Positions 16,098-24,331 of a stretch of 64,000 nt of DNA are shown here, piece after piece. The notes under the pieces were generated by a model that saw only the letters and a program-made list of their open reading frames with translations, searched no databases and was not told the DNA's origin. Each line of letters starts with the position of its first letter. Positions within the stretch are counted from its first letter, which is position 1. The DNA lies in contig NZ_JBOEFY010000037.1 of the NCBI RefSeq assembly GCF_050633145.1, positions 29,909 to 93,908 of the forward strand, read 5' to 3'. Origin of the DNA: Kordia sp050633145 (GTDB lineage: Bacteria > Bacteroidota > Bacteroidia > Flavobacteriales > Flavobacteriaceae). The position numbers and the translations under genes are program-made.

Positions 16098-16108
16098 GCA
16101 ACATTTAC

Positions 16109-16147
16109 GATTTTCATGAAAATCTAATACGTTTTTCATAAAAATAG
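16109..16147. promoter_or_regulatory. Two tandem palindromes upstream of the peptide promoter
   Basis: GATTTTCATGAAAATC (16109-16124) is a perfect palindrome. CGTTTTTCATAAAAATAG (16130-16147) is an imperfect one. Their centres are 22 bases apart, two helical turns, immediately upstream of the -33 element. The second resembles the palindrome at 15507-15524. Confidence 0.6.
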
Positions 16148-16226
16148 ACAGTGTAGAAAATAAACTTATTTAACTGAAATAAAACAAGTTAGGTAATTAA
16201 ATTTATTGATATAGGTTTTAAGTTTT

Positions 16227-16793
16227 TTACTGAAAGTTTGTGAGTTGCTTACGAAGATTTTTTCGAACATTTTGCAGGTTAATTCTATTAAAATACATGT
16301 CTACATCTTGCATTCCGTCCATTGCAAGTTGAATCCATTCTACTTTTACTTCTCCTTCACTGAGTAGATATTCTTCAATGATGATTTCTTTTTGTATTCC
16401 GATGATTAAAAGTATTGCTGCAATGACAATTCCCGTGCGATCTTTTCCAGATAAACAATGTACAAGTACTGGAAATTGTATACCTGGATTCTCAAAAGTT
16501 TTTATGATTTGATTGAGCCAAATTTTCACTTCTTTTTGACTTGTATTGTATTTTTCAATTTTGTTAGACATGGGAAAGTGAAAATATTCCACATCAAAAG
16601 CAGCTTCATCTGCTCCATTTCTCAGGTTTATGATAGATTTTGCTTGTCCGATTTCATCGAGTGTTTTTACATAATCAATACTTCCGCCTCTTAAAAGTTG
16701 GTTTTCGTGTAGTTTTTTTTCGCCAAGTATTAGGTTTATATATCCGCCAACATCTCTAAAATTTACGCAACCATCTGTATAATCTAATCCCAT
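16227..16793 (-). CDS. Tyrosine/dual-specificity phosphatase
   Basis: This 188-residue protein has the Cys-based phosphatase loop H112-C113-LSGKD-R119-T120 (VHCLSGKDRTG). The N-terminal NFRDVGGY block is characteristic of the Y_phosphatase3 group that includes bacterial lipid/tyrosine phosphatases. No signal peptide is seen, so it is cytoplasmic. It lies 23 bases after the bioA stop on the same strand and is probably the last gene of the biotin operon, though no biotin-related role is known for it. Confidence 0.87.
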   Translation of the reverse strand: MGLDYTDGCVNFRDVGGYINLILGEKKLHENQLLRGGSIDYVKTLDEIGQAKSIINLRNGADEAAFDVEYFHFPMSNKIEKYNTSQKEVKIWLNQIIKTFENPGIQFPVLVHCLSGKDRTGIVIAAILLIIGIQKEIIIEEYLLSEGEVKVEWIQLAMDGMQDVDMYFNRINLQNVRKNLRKQLTNFQ

Positions 16794-16816
16794 AATTATT
16801 GTGTTACGAAAGTTAG

Positions 16817-18082
16817 CTATAGTGTATCAAGCGTTTCGCGAATGGCCTGATATATTTGTTGCAATTGCACATCTGTAGTAATGTACGGCGCTAAAATGTA
16901 AATGGTATTTCCTAACGGGCGCAAACAAACACCTTTGCTCATAAACGAATTGAACAGTTTGTCACGTAAGTTTCCATAACGTTCCATTTCTATGTTTAGA
17001 TCGAGTGCAAAAATTTGTCCTTGTTGTCGTGTAGACACCACTTTTGGATGTTTTTTTATTTCTTGACCAAATGTATTGTGTGAAGCTTCAATGCGTTTTA
17101 AATTCGCCTGCATTTCGTTTGATTGCAGGAGTTCAATTCCCGCAATAGCGGCACTACACGCCACAGGATTTCCCGAATAGGTATGTCCGTGGAAGAAGCC
17201 TTTTTTCATATCATCTGCATAAAAAGCATCGTATATTTTTTGACTACAACTCGTAATTGCCATTGGCACCATTCCCGCAGATAACGCTTTGGATAAACAG
17301 ATAATGTCTGGCTTGGTTTCTATAAATTCTGATGCAAAGTTTTTTCCCGTTTTTCCAAAACCAGTCATAATTTCGTCGGCAATGGTAACAACGTTGTGCT
17401 CTTGTGCAATTTTTAAGATCTCGTTGATATGCTCTGCTTTATGCATTTGCATTGCGGCAGCACCTTGCACCAAAGGTTCGTACACAAAAGCAGCTACTTT
17501 ATGTTCTGTAATTAATTTGGTGAATAATGCTTTTACTGTTTCCAAATTTTCAGCATTTGGTACAGGAATTCGAGCTACATCAATAAAGAATTCTTCAAAC
17601 GGTCCGTTATAGACTGAAAGTCCAGAAACTGACATTGCGCCAAAGGTATCGCCATGAAAACCATTTTCTAAAGCAATAATTCGTCCTCTTTTTTCATCTT
17701 GATTGAAATGATATTGCAGTGCCATTTTTATAGCTACATCAATAGCAGTAGAACCATTGTCTGAAAAGAATAGCTTTTCTTGATTGCTAGGTAATATTTC
17801 AATGAGTTTTTCTGAAAGTTCTACAGCTGGTTTGTGCGTGAATCCTGTGAAAACCACATGATCTAGACTTTGCATTTGCGCATATACTTTGTCGATAATG
17901 TATGGATTGCAATGTCCGTATACACAAGTATACCAAGACGCTATTCCGTCTATATATTCATTGCCGTTTTCATCATATAAAACAGCGTCTTTTGCCTTAG
18001 TAATCGCAATATGATTTGGATGCGATTTGTGCTGCGTTAGTGGATGCCAAAGGTGTTTTTTATCTCTTTCTTGTAAGCTCAT
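16817..18082 (-). CDS. bioA: Adenosylmethionine-8-amino-7-oxononanoate aminotransferase
   Basis: This PLP enzyme converts 8-amino-7-oxononanoate to 7,8-diaminononanoate using SAM as amino donor. The 421-residue length is typical. Conserved features are LWHPLTQ and DGIASWY near the N-terminus, the GFHGDTFGAMS block, the acidic DEIMTGFGKTG, and the Schiff-base Lys at about residue 265 (CLSKALSAG). Its ATG overlaps the bioD stop by one base (TAATG), showing translational coupling. Confidence 0.97.
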   Translation of the reverse strand: MSLQERDKKHLWHPLTQHKSHPNHIAITKAKDAVLYDENGNEYIDGIASWYTCVYGHCNPYIIDKVYAQMQSLDHVVFTGFTHKPAVELSEKLIEILPSNQEKLFFSDNGSTAIDVAIKMALQYHFNQDEKRGRIIALENGFHGDTFGAMSVSGLSVYNGPFEEFFIDVARIPVPNAENLETVKALFTKLITEHKVAAFVYEPLVQGAAAMQMHKAEHINEILKIAQEHNVVTIADEIMTGFGKTGKNFASEFIETKPDIICLSKALSAGMVPMAITSCSQKIYDAFYADDMKKGFFHGHTYSGNPVACSAAIAGIELLQSNEMQANLKRIEASHNTFGQEIKKHPKVVSTRQQGQIFALDLNIEMERYGNLRDKLFNSFMSKGVCLRPLGNTIYILAPYITTDVQLQQIYQAIRETLDTL

Positions 18083-18693
18083 TATAGTTTTTCTTTGAAT
18101 GTTTCCGCGTACTCGCGAATTACATTTTGATCAAAATACGGCTCTTCATCAATACGTCCAAGTACAGGAACATTGGTCATTTTTTTGATGATTGTTTCTG
18201 TTGTTACGTGTTCCTTCCCACTAAAAATAATAGACACATTGAAGCCTTTTTCTTTTAGCAAATTTACCGTTAGTAAGGTATGATTGATACTTCCCAAATA
18301 ATGACGCGAAACTACCACAACATGATATTCAGGTTTTATGACATCTAAAATTGTGTTTTCGTCATTCAACGGCACTAAAATTCCGCCTGCACCTTCAATA
18401 ACCAAATGATTATCGGTCATTGGTTCTTTAATTTTTGCTAAATCGATCGTGATATTGTCAATTTCTGCGGAAGCGTGCGGACTCATTGGCGTATTGAGTG
18501 CATAACTATTTGGGTGAATTTTTGTTTTTGTGTTTGAAATGTATCTTTCTATTTTGTGACTGTCGGAATTGTCTAAATCACCAGCTTGTATTGGTTTCCA
18601 ATAATCGGCTTGTAAGGCTTCCACTATAATTGCGGAAGCAACAGTTTTTCCAACTTCAGTTGAGATTCCTGTGATAAATATTTTCTTTTTCAT
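18082..18693 (-). CDS. bioD: Dethiobiotin synthetase
   Basis: This ATP-dependent carboxylase closes the ureido ring of dethiobiotin. The 203-residue protein has the family P-loop GISTEVGKTVAS at residues 9-20, KPIQAGDLDNSD for substrate contact, and the VIEGAGGILVPL block. It is coupled on both sides: a 4-base overlap with DUF2007 upstream and a 1-base overlap with bioA downstream. Confidence 0.96.
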   Translation of the reverse strand: MKKKIFITGISTEVGKTVASAIIVEALQADYWKPIQAGDLDNSDSHKIERYISNTKTKIHPNSYALNTPMSPHASAEIDNITIDLAKIKEPMTDNHLVIEGAGGILVPLNDENTILDVIKPEYHVVVVSRHYLGSINHTLLTVNLLKEKGFNVSIIFSGKEHVTTETIIKKMTNVPVLGRIDEEPYFDQNVIREYAETFKEKL

Positions 18694-19082
18694 TGACCTT
18701 TTTCGGGTTTAAAAGTTTCTCCGCACATATTACACAAATATATTTTTGGCTCAAAAAACGGGAATAACATGTATAGAAATTTTTTTTTCGGTGGCGCAAT
18801 TAGCACTTTGTTTTCCTTACAATTAGGACACACGATTCTATTTCGCTTTCTGTCTACTTCGTATTCGCGCAATTCATTGTATAACGCAATGGCAGCTTCT
18901 TTGTCTTGCAAATGTACTTCTAGTTTTACACCACCAATTGCATTGCTCACCAACGGATCTACATCAACGGTATATTGATCTCTTAGAAATACTTCGATGC
19001 CTTCCGACATGAATTTTCCTTGCATTACGCGCGCTTCTGCCGTGTATTCAAAAGTAGTTACTGTATAGAACTCGTTTTTCAT
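18690..19082 (-). CDS. DUF2007 protein with C-terminal zinc ribbon
   Basis: The 130-residue protein begins with a DUF2007 (PII-like ferredoxin-fold) domain: TTFEYTAEARVMQGKFMSEGIEVFLRD, then VKLEVHLQDKEAAIALYNEL. It ends in a two-Cys-pair zinc ribbon (CPNC at about 94-97 and CNMC at about 117-120). The family is annotated as a putative signal transducer without a proven role. It overlaps bioF by 4 bases and bioD by 4 bases, so it is embedded in the biotin operon. Confidence 0.85.
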   Translation of the reverse strand: MKNEFYTVTTFEYTAEARVMQGKFMSEGIEVFLRDQYTVDVDPLVSNAIGGVKLEVHLQDKEAAIALYNELREYEVDRKRNRIVCPNCKENKVLIAPPKKKFLYMLFPFFEPKIYLCNMCGETFKPEKGQ

Positions 19083-20245
19083 TTTTGTAGTGTTTGTAAA
19101 GTGTTTATAACTGCTTTTATTTCTGTTTCTGTATTGTATGAATGTAGACAGAAACGCAAGCGTTCTTTTCCTTTCGGAACTGTTGGTGATACTATTGGTT
19201 TTACGTCAAACCCTTTTTCTTGTACTATTTTTGCTGTGCTTTTTACTATATCATTTCCTGAAAGAATACAACAGTGAATCGCTGCATTTCCTGGAATGAA
19301 GTTCAAATTTCTTGTCGCTTCTTGAAAGCTTTGTATGTTTTTGTGTAACCGTTTTATAGCTGTTGTTTGCGAGAGTTCATCATACGCTATTTTGATCGTA
19401 GCTACTGCATGTGGCGATAATCCTGTGGTATAGACGAGACTTCTAGCAAAATTGACTAAGTAATTTTTGAGCGTTTCACTTCCCAAAATAACGGCTCCGT
19501 GACAACCAAGGGCTTTTCCAAACGTGTAAATTCTGGCAAAGACTTCATTTTCTAGGTTTAGTTCCTGTAAAAGTCCTTTTCCATATTCGCCAAAAACACC
19601 TAAAGCATGTGCTTCATCTACAATGAGATAAACATCTTGCTCATTGCAAAGTTTCACTAACGCTTTTAAATCAGGTGAATCACCATCCATAGAAAAAACA
19701 GATTCTGTCACCACATAAATTTCTTGATCTGTTGTATTTGATTGTTTTATTTTTTGAATTTTCTGTTGTAAATCAGACAACTCGTTATGCTTGAATTTGT
19801 ATGATTTTGCATTACTCATTCCAATTCCATCACGAATTGAAGCATGAATAAATTCATCATACATTATAATATCTCCACGCTGCGGCACAGATGAAAAGAA
19901 ACCAATATTGGCATCATATCCTGAGTTGAATAACAAAGCAGCTTCACTGTTGTGAAATGTACAAAGTTGTGCTTCTACTTCTTGATATAGTTTGTGATTT
20001 CCCGAAAGCAATCGCGAACCTGTAGCGCCATTTTGTTGTATGTTTCTATCTAGTAAAAACTGATGTGTTTTTTTAAAAATGGTTTCAGAAGTAGCAAATC
20101 CCAAATAATCATTCGAAGAAAAATCAACATTCCCTTTGGTTATAGGAAGCGTTCGCAGTGCATTATTTTGCACACGACCTTGAAGTTTTGCTTGTATTTT
20201 TTTGGGTGTTTTCACGTGTTTATATGTATTCTTTTTATTGATCAC
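19079..20245 (-). CDS. bioF: 8-amino-7-oxononanoate synthase
   Basis: This PLP-dependent alpha-oxoamine synthase condenses pimeloyl-ACP/CoA with alanine. The 388-residue protein carries NDYLGF, GATGSRLLSGN, ESVFSMDGD, DEAHALGVFG (Asp and His contacts at 210 and 213) and the Schiff-base Lys244 in TFGKALGCHGA. It heads the core bioF-DUF2007-bioD-bioA run. A membrane protein gene lies 53 bases upstream on the same strand. Confidence 0.95.
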   Translation of the reverse strand: MINKKNTYKHVKTPKKIQAKLQGRVQNNALRTLPITKGNVDFSSNDYLGFATSETIFKKTHQFLLDRNIQQNGATGSRLLSGNHKLYQEVEAQLCTFHNSEAALLFNSGYDANIGFFSSVPQRGDIIMYDEFIHASIRDGIGMSNAKSYKFKHNELSDLQQKIQKIKQSNTTDQEIYVVTESVFSMDGDSPDLKALVKLCNEQDVYLIVDEAHALGVFGEYGKGLLQELNLENEVFARIYTFGKALGCHGAVILGSETLKNYLVNFARSLVYTTGLSPHAVATIKIAYDELSQTTAIKRLHKNIQSFQEATRNLNFIPGNAAIHCCILSGNDIVKSTAKIVQEKGFDVKPIVSPTVPKGKERLRFCLHSYNTETEIKAVINTLQTLQK

Positions 20246-20298
20246 TGTTGTTTACTATTCATCATTCCTTGGATGAGAAACTTTGTAACATGCTCGTT

Positions 20299-20802
20299 TC
20301 ATAATTCAATCCACTTTGAATCGTTTGCAACTGTTGCATCTAGTAAATCTATTTGTAATGTGATTGCTAATTTTTTTCCAACTTTTAGTGCTTCTTCTTC
20401 ATCGGACAGTTGGTATATTTTAAAATGTTTATTGCCTACATACCATAAATTCACTTCATAAAAGTGCTGATCTTTTTTGAATACAGAAATGTATTCTAGT
20501 GCTGGCAACGATTTCCACTTTCCTTTTTTGAATATCAAAAATGCGTGTTCATGTTTGTACCGATGGTTTTTGAAATCAAAATAGTACGTTTGTATCACAG
20601 AATAGTAAAAAGCCAGCATAAGCGCTATTGCTGCCAATTGCAAAGTATGCATTTCTCTTTTTACTTGGTCTGTTTTAAAAGAAAATTCGAACTCATAAAA
20701 GAAAAAAACAACAAGTACAACTACCGTTGCATATAGTAACGCAGCTAAGATATTTTGCCACAATGGCCTGTTTCCTTGAGAGATTATCACTTCTTCTTTC
20801 AT
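20299..20802 (-). CDS. Membrane protein with two helices; paralogue of 5302-5784
   Basis: The 167-residue protein has two hydrophobic segments (about 17-36 and 52-70). A cytoplasmic domain follows with GKWKSLPALEYISVF and a C-terminus QIDLLDATVANDSKWIEL that closely parallels the bioB-side protein. It lies 53 bases before bioF on the same strand. The family is not recognised. A possible role in biotin or pimelate handling is only suggested by the double bio linkage. The DATxxxSKW ending, conserved between copies, is the feature to search with. Confidence 0.78.
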   Translation of the reverse strand: MKEEVIISQGNRPLWQNILAALLYATVVVLVVFFFYEFEFSFKTDQVKREMHTLQLAAIALMLAFYYSVIQTYYFDFKNHRYKHEHAFLIFKKGKWKSLPALEYISVFKKDQHFYEVNLWYVGNKHFKIYQLSDEEEALKVGKKLAITLQIDLLDATVANDSKWIEL

Positions 20803-20860
20803 CTGGTAAAAATACTGATTATTCTACGGAAAGTGATGAAGAAGTTATGGAGAAATACAA

Positions 20861-21493
20861 TTATTGAATGGCTATTTTTTCTCCTAAGAATTTTGGTTGT
20901 TTGCCAATGACTAAGTCCATACACATGGCGACACGCGCAAATATTTCGCGCACTTCTACTTTGAAACCATATCGTCCACTTACATCTTTTGCATTGAAAC
21001 CAACAGCATTGACTCCTTTGGCATTTGCGATAGCAATAGCACGCTCGTTATGAAATTGTTGCGAGATTATTGTAATACTTTCTTGTTGGAATATTTCTTT
21101 GCTACGCACAACAGAATCAAGTGTTCTAAAACCAGCATAGTCTAAAATAATTTTATCTTCAGGAACGCCTGCTGCGATTAAGTCTTCTTTAAAAGTTGTA
21201 GGCTCATCGTAGTATTTACTTCCATTATCGCCACTTACCAATATATATTCTATTTTTCCCGCTTTGTAAAGCTTTACGGCAGCATTGATTCTGTATTGGT
21301 AAAATAAGTTAATCGTTCCGCCTTTAAGATATTTTGCGGTACCGAGCAATAATCCAACTTTGTTTTTGGGTATTTCGGTAGTGTTGTTGAATGTTTTTCC
21401 TTTGCTGCTAAATTCAACGTAAACATTACATATAACAATTCCGACAACTAATAATACAAGCATCCAACCAGCTCGTTTTGACCATTTTTTCAT
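20861..21493 (-). CDS. sanA: SanA-like DUF218 envelope protein
   Basis: This 210-residue protein has one N-terminal transmembrane anchor (about 11-28) and a DUF218 domain. Blocks diagnostic of SanA are GLLLGTAKY, INLFYQYRINAAVKLYKAGK, LVSGDNGSKYYDEP and ILDYAGFRTLDSVVRSKEIF. In enterobacteria SanA affects envelope permeability and vancomycin exclusion; whether it does so here is unknown. It is 58 bases upstream of the membrane protein at 20299-20802 and on the same strand. Confidence 0.9.
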   Translation of the reverse strand: MKKWSKRAGWMLVLLVVGIVICNVYVEFSSKGKTFNNTTEIPKNKVGLLLGTAKYLKGGTINLFYQYRINAAVKLYKAGKIEYILVSGDNGSKYYDEPTTFKEDLIAAGVPEDKIILDYAGFRTLDSVVRSKEIFQQESITIISQQFHNERAIAIANAKGVNAVGFNAKDVSGRYGFKVEVREIFARVAMCMDLVIGKQPKFLGEKIAIQ

Positions 21494-21520
21494 GTAGAAT
21501 ATTTCTATTTTTGATATTAA

Positions 21521-21549
21521 AAAAACCCTTCCAAATTGAAAGGGTTTTT
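21521..21549. terminator. Terminator after the 21571-22350 gene
   Basis: Stem AAAAACCCTT/AAGGGTTTTT with a 9-base loop, between the stop of the first tandem paralogue and the start of sanA. Confidence 0.88.
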
Positions 21550-21570
21550 CAGCTTGTTAGTTCTTTATTT

Positions 21571-22350
21571 TTAAATAGTATTGATGTACTTAATTAATTT
21601 TTTCAAACTCTCTTCTTTGTTCAGTTTGATACGATTCTTTTTAATGAATGTATTGATTAAATCTGCTTTGTCAGGAAAGAGTGCTAACAATGCTTTTTTC
21701 TTTTTTGGAAGTTTAATTGCATGTCCGTTATGTGCTTTTTCGATATAGAATTCGCAACGCATATCTTTGAACTCTGTTGTAACTGATGAAGCAGAATTTC
21801 CGTAAGTAGCTTTTTTACGCTTTACTAATTTTTTACATTCTTTTCTATACAGAGAAATGTTATCATCATCTTCAAGGCTGATGTAATACCCTAAATCATT
21901 TTCTTTTTCACTATCAATTTTCTCTAAAACTCTATAGGTAACATTGTTAGAATGCTGATTGATTACATAACTTCTTTTTTTAGAAATTATTAATACATCA
22001 TCTTTTTCAGCACCTTTTACTTCCATTTCGTCCATTAATGCATTGTAACGAACTAAATATACTTTCCCAACAGGAGCAATCTTTGCTGTAGCAAACGATT
22101 CTTGCTTGTACGGCGACCCAATAGTGTTAGCTCCATACACAATTCCTTGATTTCGTACGACAACAGAATTTAAATCATTATCGAAATCCATGGAAGCTCT
22201 TAATGCAAGATCTATACCATCTGCAGGTGGTTTGAGTCCGTAGCTTCCGCCCTTGCATTGTTGGGCAAATCCTTCCAGACTTAGTAATAGACAAAATACT
22301 ATAAAGTATTTAAAATGTTTGAAGGTGGTTTTGGTGTGAATTGTTTTCAT
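21571..22350 (-). CDS. Exported protein, tandem family member 1 (unrecognised)
   Basis: This 259-residue protein starts with an N-terminal signal peptide (hydrophobic to LEGFAQQ) and ends in the shared family domain. The family signature here is LGYYISLEDDDNISLYRKECKK, then EFKDMRCEFYIE, KLPKKKKALLALFPDK, and a closing KLIKYINTI. It is the largest of four adjacent paralogues. I do not recognise the domain. The basic KLPxxKKA stretch and Lys-rich C-terminus are constant. A terminator follows, and a hairpin related to those upstream of the other copies precedes it. Confidence 0.8.
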   Translation of the reverse strand: MKTIHTKTTFKHFKYFIVFCLLLSLEGFAQQCKGGSYGLKPPADGIDLALRASMDFDNDLNSVVVRNQGIVYGANTIGSPYKQESFATAKIAPVGKVYLVRYNALMDEMEVKGAEKDDVLIISKKRSYVINQHSNNVTYRVLEKIDSEKENDLGYYISLEDDDNISLYRKECKKLVKRKKATYGNSASSVTTEFKDMRCEFYIEKAHNGHAIKLPKKKKALLALFPDKADLINTFIKKNRIKLNKEESLKKLIKYINTI

Positions 22351-22465
22351 AATAAATCTTTTTTTGGTTTTAATGTAGATATCAAGTTACGAAAAATTAT
22401 ACGCAAGTGAAACTATTAAGACATTTTTCACCAATAAGTGTTTGATTTTATTCAGTTTACATATA

Positions 22466-22498
22466 AAAAAAGCACCAAGCTTTATTGCCTGATGCTTT
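22466..22498 (-). terminator. Terminator cassette copy 1 (GCACCA...GATGC)
   Basis: Hairpin with two mismatches, AAAGCACCAAGC against GCCTGATGCTTT, 26 bases past the 22525-23256 stop. Related to the hairpins at 24227-24258 and 25178-25211. Confidence 0.75.
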
Positions 22499-22524
22499 AC
22501 TTAAATTATTTACAAAGTATATAC

Positions 22525-23256
22525 TTACAATGAATTTACATACGTAATGATCGTTATTAAATCTTGATCGTTTGTTACTTTTAATTTGTTTTCTTTGATA
22601 TATGCTTTTACTATATTTTTTTTATCTTCAAATAATCTAGAAACGCCTCTTCGAGTTCTTGAAAGCTTTTTAACATTACCATTGTTATGGAATTCAACAT
22701 AGTAATCAGCCTTTAAATCTTGAAACTCTGTAGTTATTTTTGGCGGTGGTGTCATATAATGTGATTGCTCCATACCTACCGCTAATTTTTTTGCTTTTTT
22801 CTTATAAAGAGACACATAATCATTCTCTAATAAAACTTCGTAGTAACCTAATGCTTTTTTGGCGTCACTATCGTCTGCATCTAAAATTTTATAAGCTACA
22901 TTGTCTTCTGCAAATATAATTTTACTTCTGTATTTGTTTTTATTGATCCATCCGCTTGTATTTTCTCCTTGAATTTCCATCTCGTCTAAGAACGCGTTGT
23001 AACGAGCTTTAAATTGCTCCGATTCTACTTCTTTGAACTCTTCGTTATGGAATTGAGAACCTTCAGCAATTTGAAGTAAGCTTTTCTCTGGATTTACATA
23101 TCCTAATCCAAATAATGGATTGTGATGTGGCACTAGAAAAAATGTGATTGTTGGTGAGTTATCCTGTTGTAAAGTTACGCTCTGTTGTGAATGAGCTGAA
23201 TTAAAGAATAACATAGCGAGTGCACATAGGCAACTTGTGGTAAAAAGTGATCTCAT
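22525..23256 (-). CDS. Exported protein, tandem family member 2 (most divergent)
   Basis: This 243-residue paralogue has a signal peptide ending near SAHSQQ. Its family domain is recognisable from LGYYEVLLENDYVSLYKKKAKKL, EFQDLKADYYVEF and KKLSRTRRGVSRLFEDKKNIVKAYIKENKLKV to the closing YVNSL. The KLP motif of the others is KLS here and the N-terminal third differs, so this is the most diverged copy. No terminator is evident between member 3 and this gene, so they may share a transcript. Confidence 0.8.
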   Translation of the reverse strand: MRSLFTTSCLCALAMLFFNSAHSQQSVTLQQDNSPTITFFLVPHHNPLFGLGYVNPEKSLLQIAEGSQFHNEEFKEVESEQFKARYNAFLDEMEIQGENTSGWINKNKYRSKIIFAEDNVAYKILDADDSDAKKALGYYEVLLENDYVSLYKKKAKKLAVGMEQSHYMTPPPKITTEFQDLKADYYVEFHNNGNVKKLSRTRRGVSRLFEDKKNIVKAYIKENKLKVTNDQDLITIITYVNSL

Positions 23257-23366
23257 GGCTTTTGTTTGGTTTTAATTGTTATTTGTAAACTATTTACTAT
23301 TAATTTACAGCAAAAACCTTACCAATTCAACTTTTTTGAAAACTTTTTTTTCGCTAAAACAATCTT

Positions 23367-24089
23367 TTACAACGAGTTAACGTAATTAATCAACTTCTCT
23401 AAATCTCTTTCTTTGGTAACTTTGATTTTATTTTTTTTGATAAACGCTTTTACCTCTTTTTCTTTACTAGCGAATAATTTGATAACTGCTTTTTTATTTC
23501 TTGGAAGTTTCACTGCAGATCCACTATCACCATATTCTATATAATATTCGCTTTTTTGTTCTTTATATTTTGCTGAACTTGCATTGATGCTGCCATAAGC
23601 TGCTCGTTTTACTTTTACAAACTTTTTTCTATCTTTTCTATATAGCTTTACATTTTTCCCATTAGTCAACTGAATATAATATCCTAGTTTATCTTCTTTT
23701 TCACTTTCAATATTCTGTAAAATTTTATAAACAAGGTTCCCTTTATTTTGCTTAATAATGTAATTCCTGTTAGCTTTATTCATAACCACAGTATCTGATT
23801 GCTGAATAACTTCCATCACATCTAGAGCTACATTATAACGCACCATAAACACTTTATTTATAGGAGCTATATTTGCTGAATTGAAACCTTCGTCATAATA
23901 AGGAGTTCCTTCTATATTTGCTTTCAAGACCCTTGCCATATTTTTTTGCAATATTGCTTGTGACGAAATATCGTTGTGAAACATAGATGCTTGAAATGCT
24001 TGTTTTGCAGCACTTTGAGAAAACCCGAAAGCAGTTACTAATAGAAGACTGCTAAGAGCTATAAATTTTTTATTGATTGGTAATTTCAT
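23367..24089 (-). CDS. Exported protein, tandem family member 3
   Basis: This 240-residue paralogue, very close to member 4, has a signal peptide (ending GFSQSAAKQ) and HNDISSQAILQKNMARV. A conserved block NKVFMVRYNVALDVMEVIQ follows, then KLGYYIQLTNGKNVKLYRKDRKKFVKVKR and a closing KLINYVNSL. The same-length domain order and high identity with 24332-25039, extending into upstream noncoding DNA, show recent duplication of a gene-plus-promoter unit. Function is unrecognised. Confidence 0.82.
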   Translation of the reverse strand: MKLPINKKFIALSSLLLVTAFGFSQSAAKQAFQASMFHNDISSQAILQKNMARVLKANIEGTPYYDEGFNSANIAPINKVFMVRYNVALDVMEVIQQSDTVVMNKANRNYIIKQNKGNLVYKILQNIESEKEDKLGYYIQLTNGKNVKLYRKDRKKFVKVKRAAYGSINASSAKYKEQKSEYYIEYGDSGSAVKLPRNKKAVIKLFASKEKEVKAFIKKNKIKVTKERDLEKLINYVNSL

Positions 24090-24226
24090 AACATTTTGGT
24101 TTTAATATAGTTAGTAATTTACGAATTGAATCGTGTTTGTTCCAAATAATTTCTTTTTTTTAAGACTAGCATCAAATATCAGTCCATTTTTTTCAAATAG
24201 TCTGCTTTTAGTTTTTTTAGCATAAA

Positions 24227-24258
24227 AAAAGCACCAAACAATAAAGTTTGATGCTTTT
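24227..24258 (-). terminator. Terminator cassette copy 2
   Basis: Stem AAAAGCACCAAAC against GTTTGATGCTTTT (one mismatch), loop AATAAA. It follows the 24332-25039 gene and forms the upstream border of the member-3 unit. Confidence 0.85.
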
Positions 24259-24331
24259 ATATATTTTATTTATAAAGTATACTTACAATACTTTTTCGTA
24301 CGTAATAATGGTTTTCTTTATGACTATGTTC

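Noticed and set aside
16109..16147. Palindromes as a terminator
   Set aside because: They lack a T-run in either direction and lie just upstream of a good promoter, so an operator role fits better.
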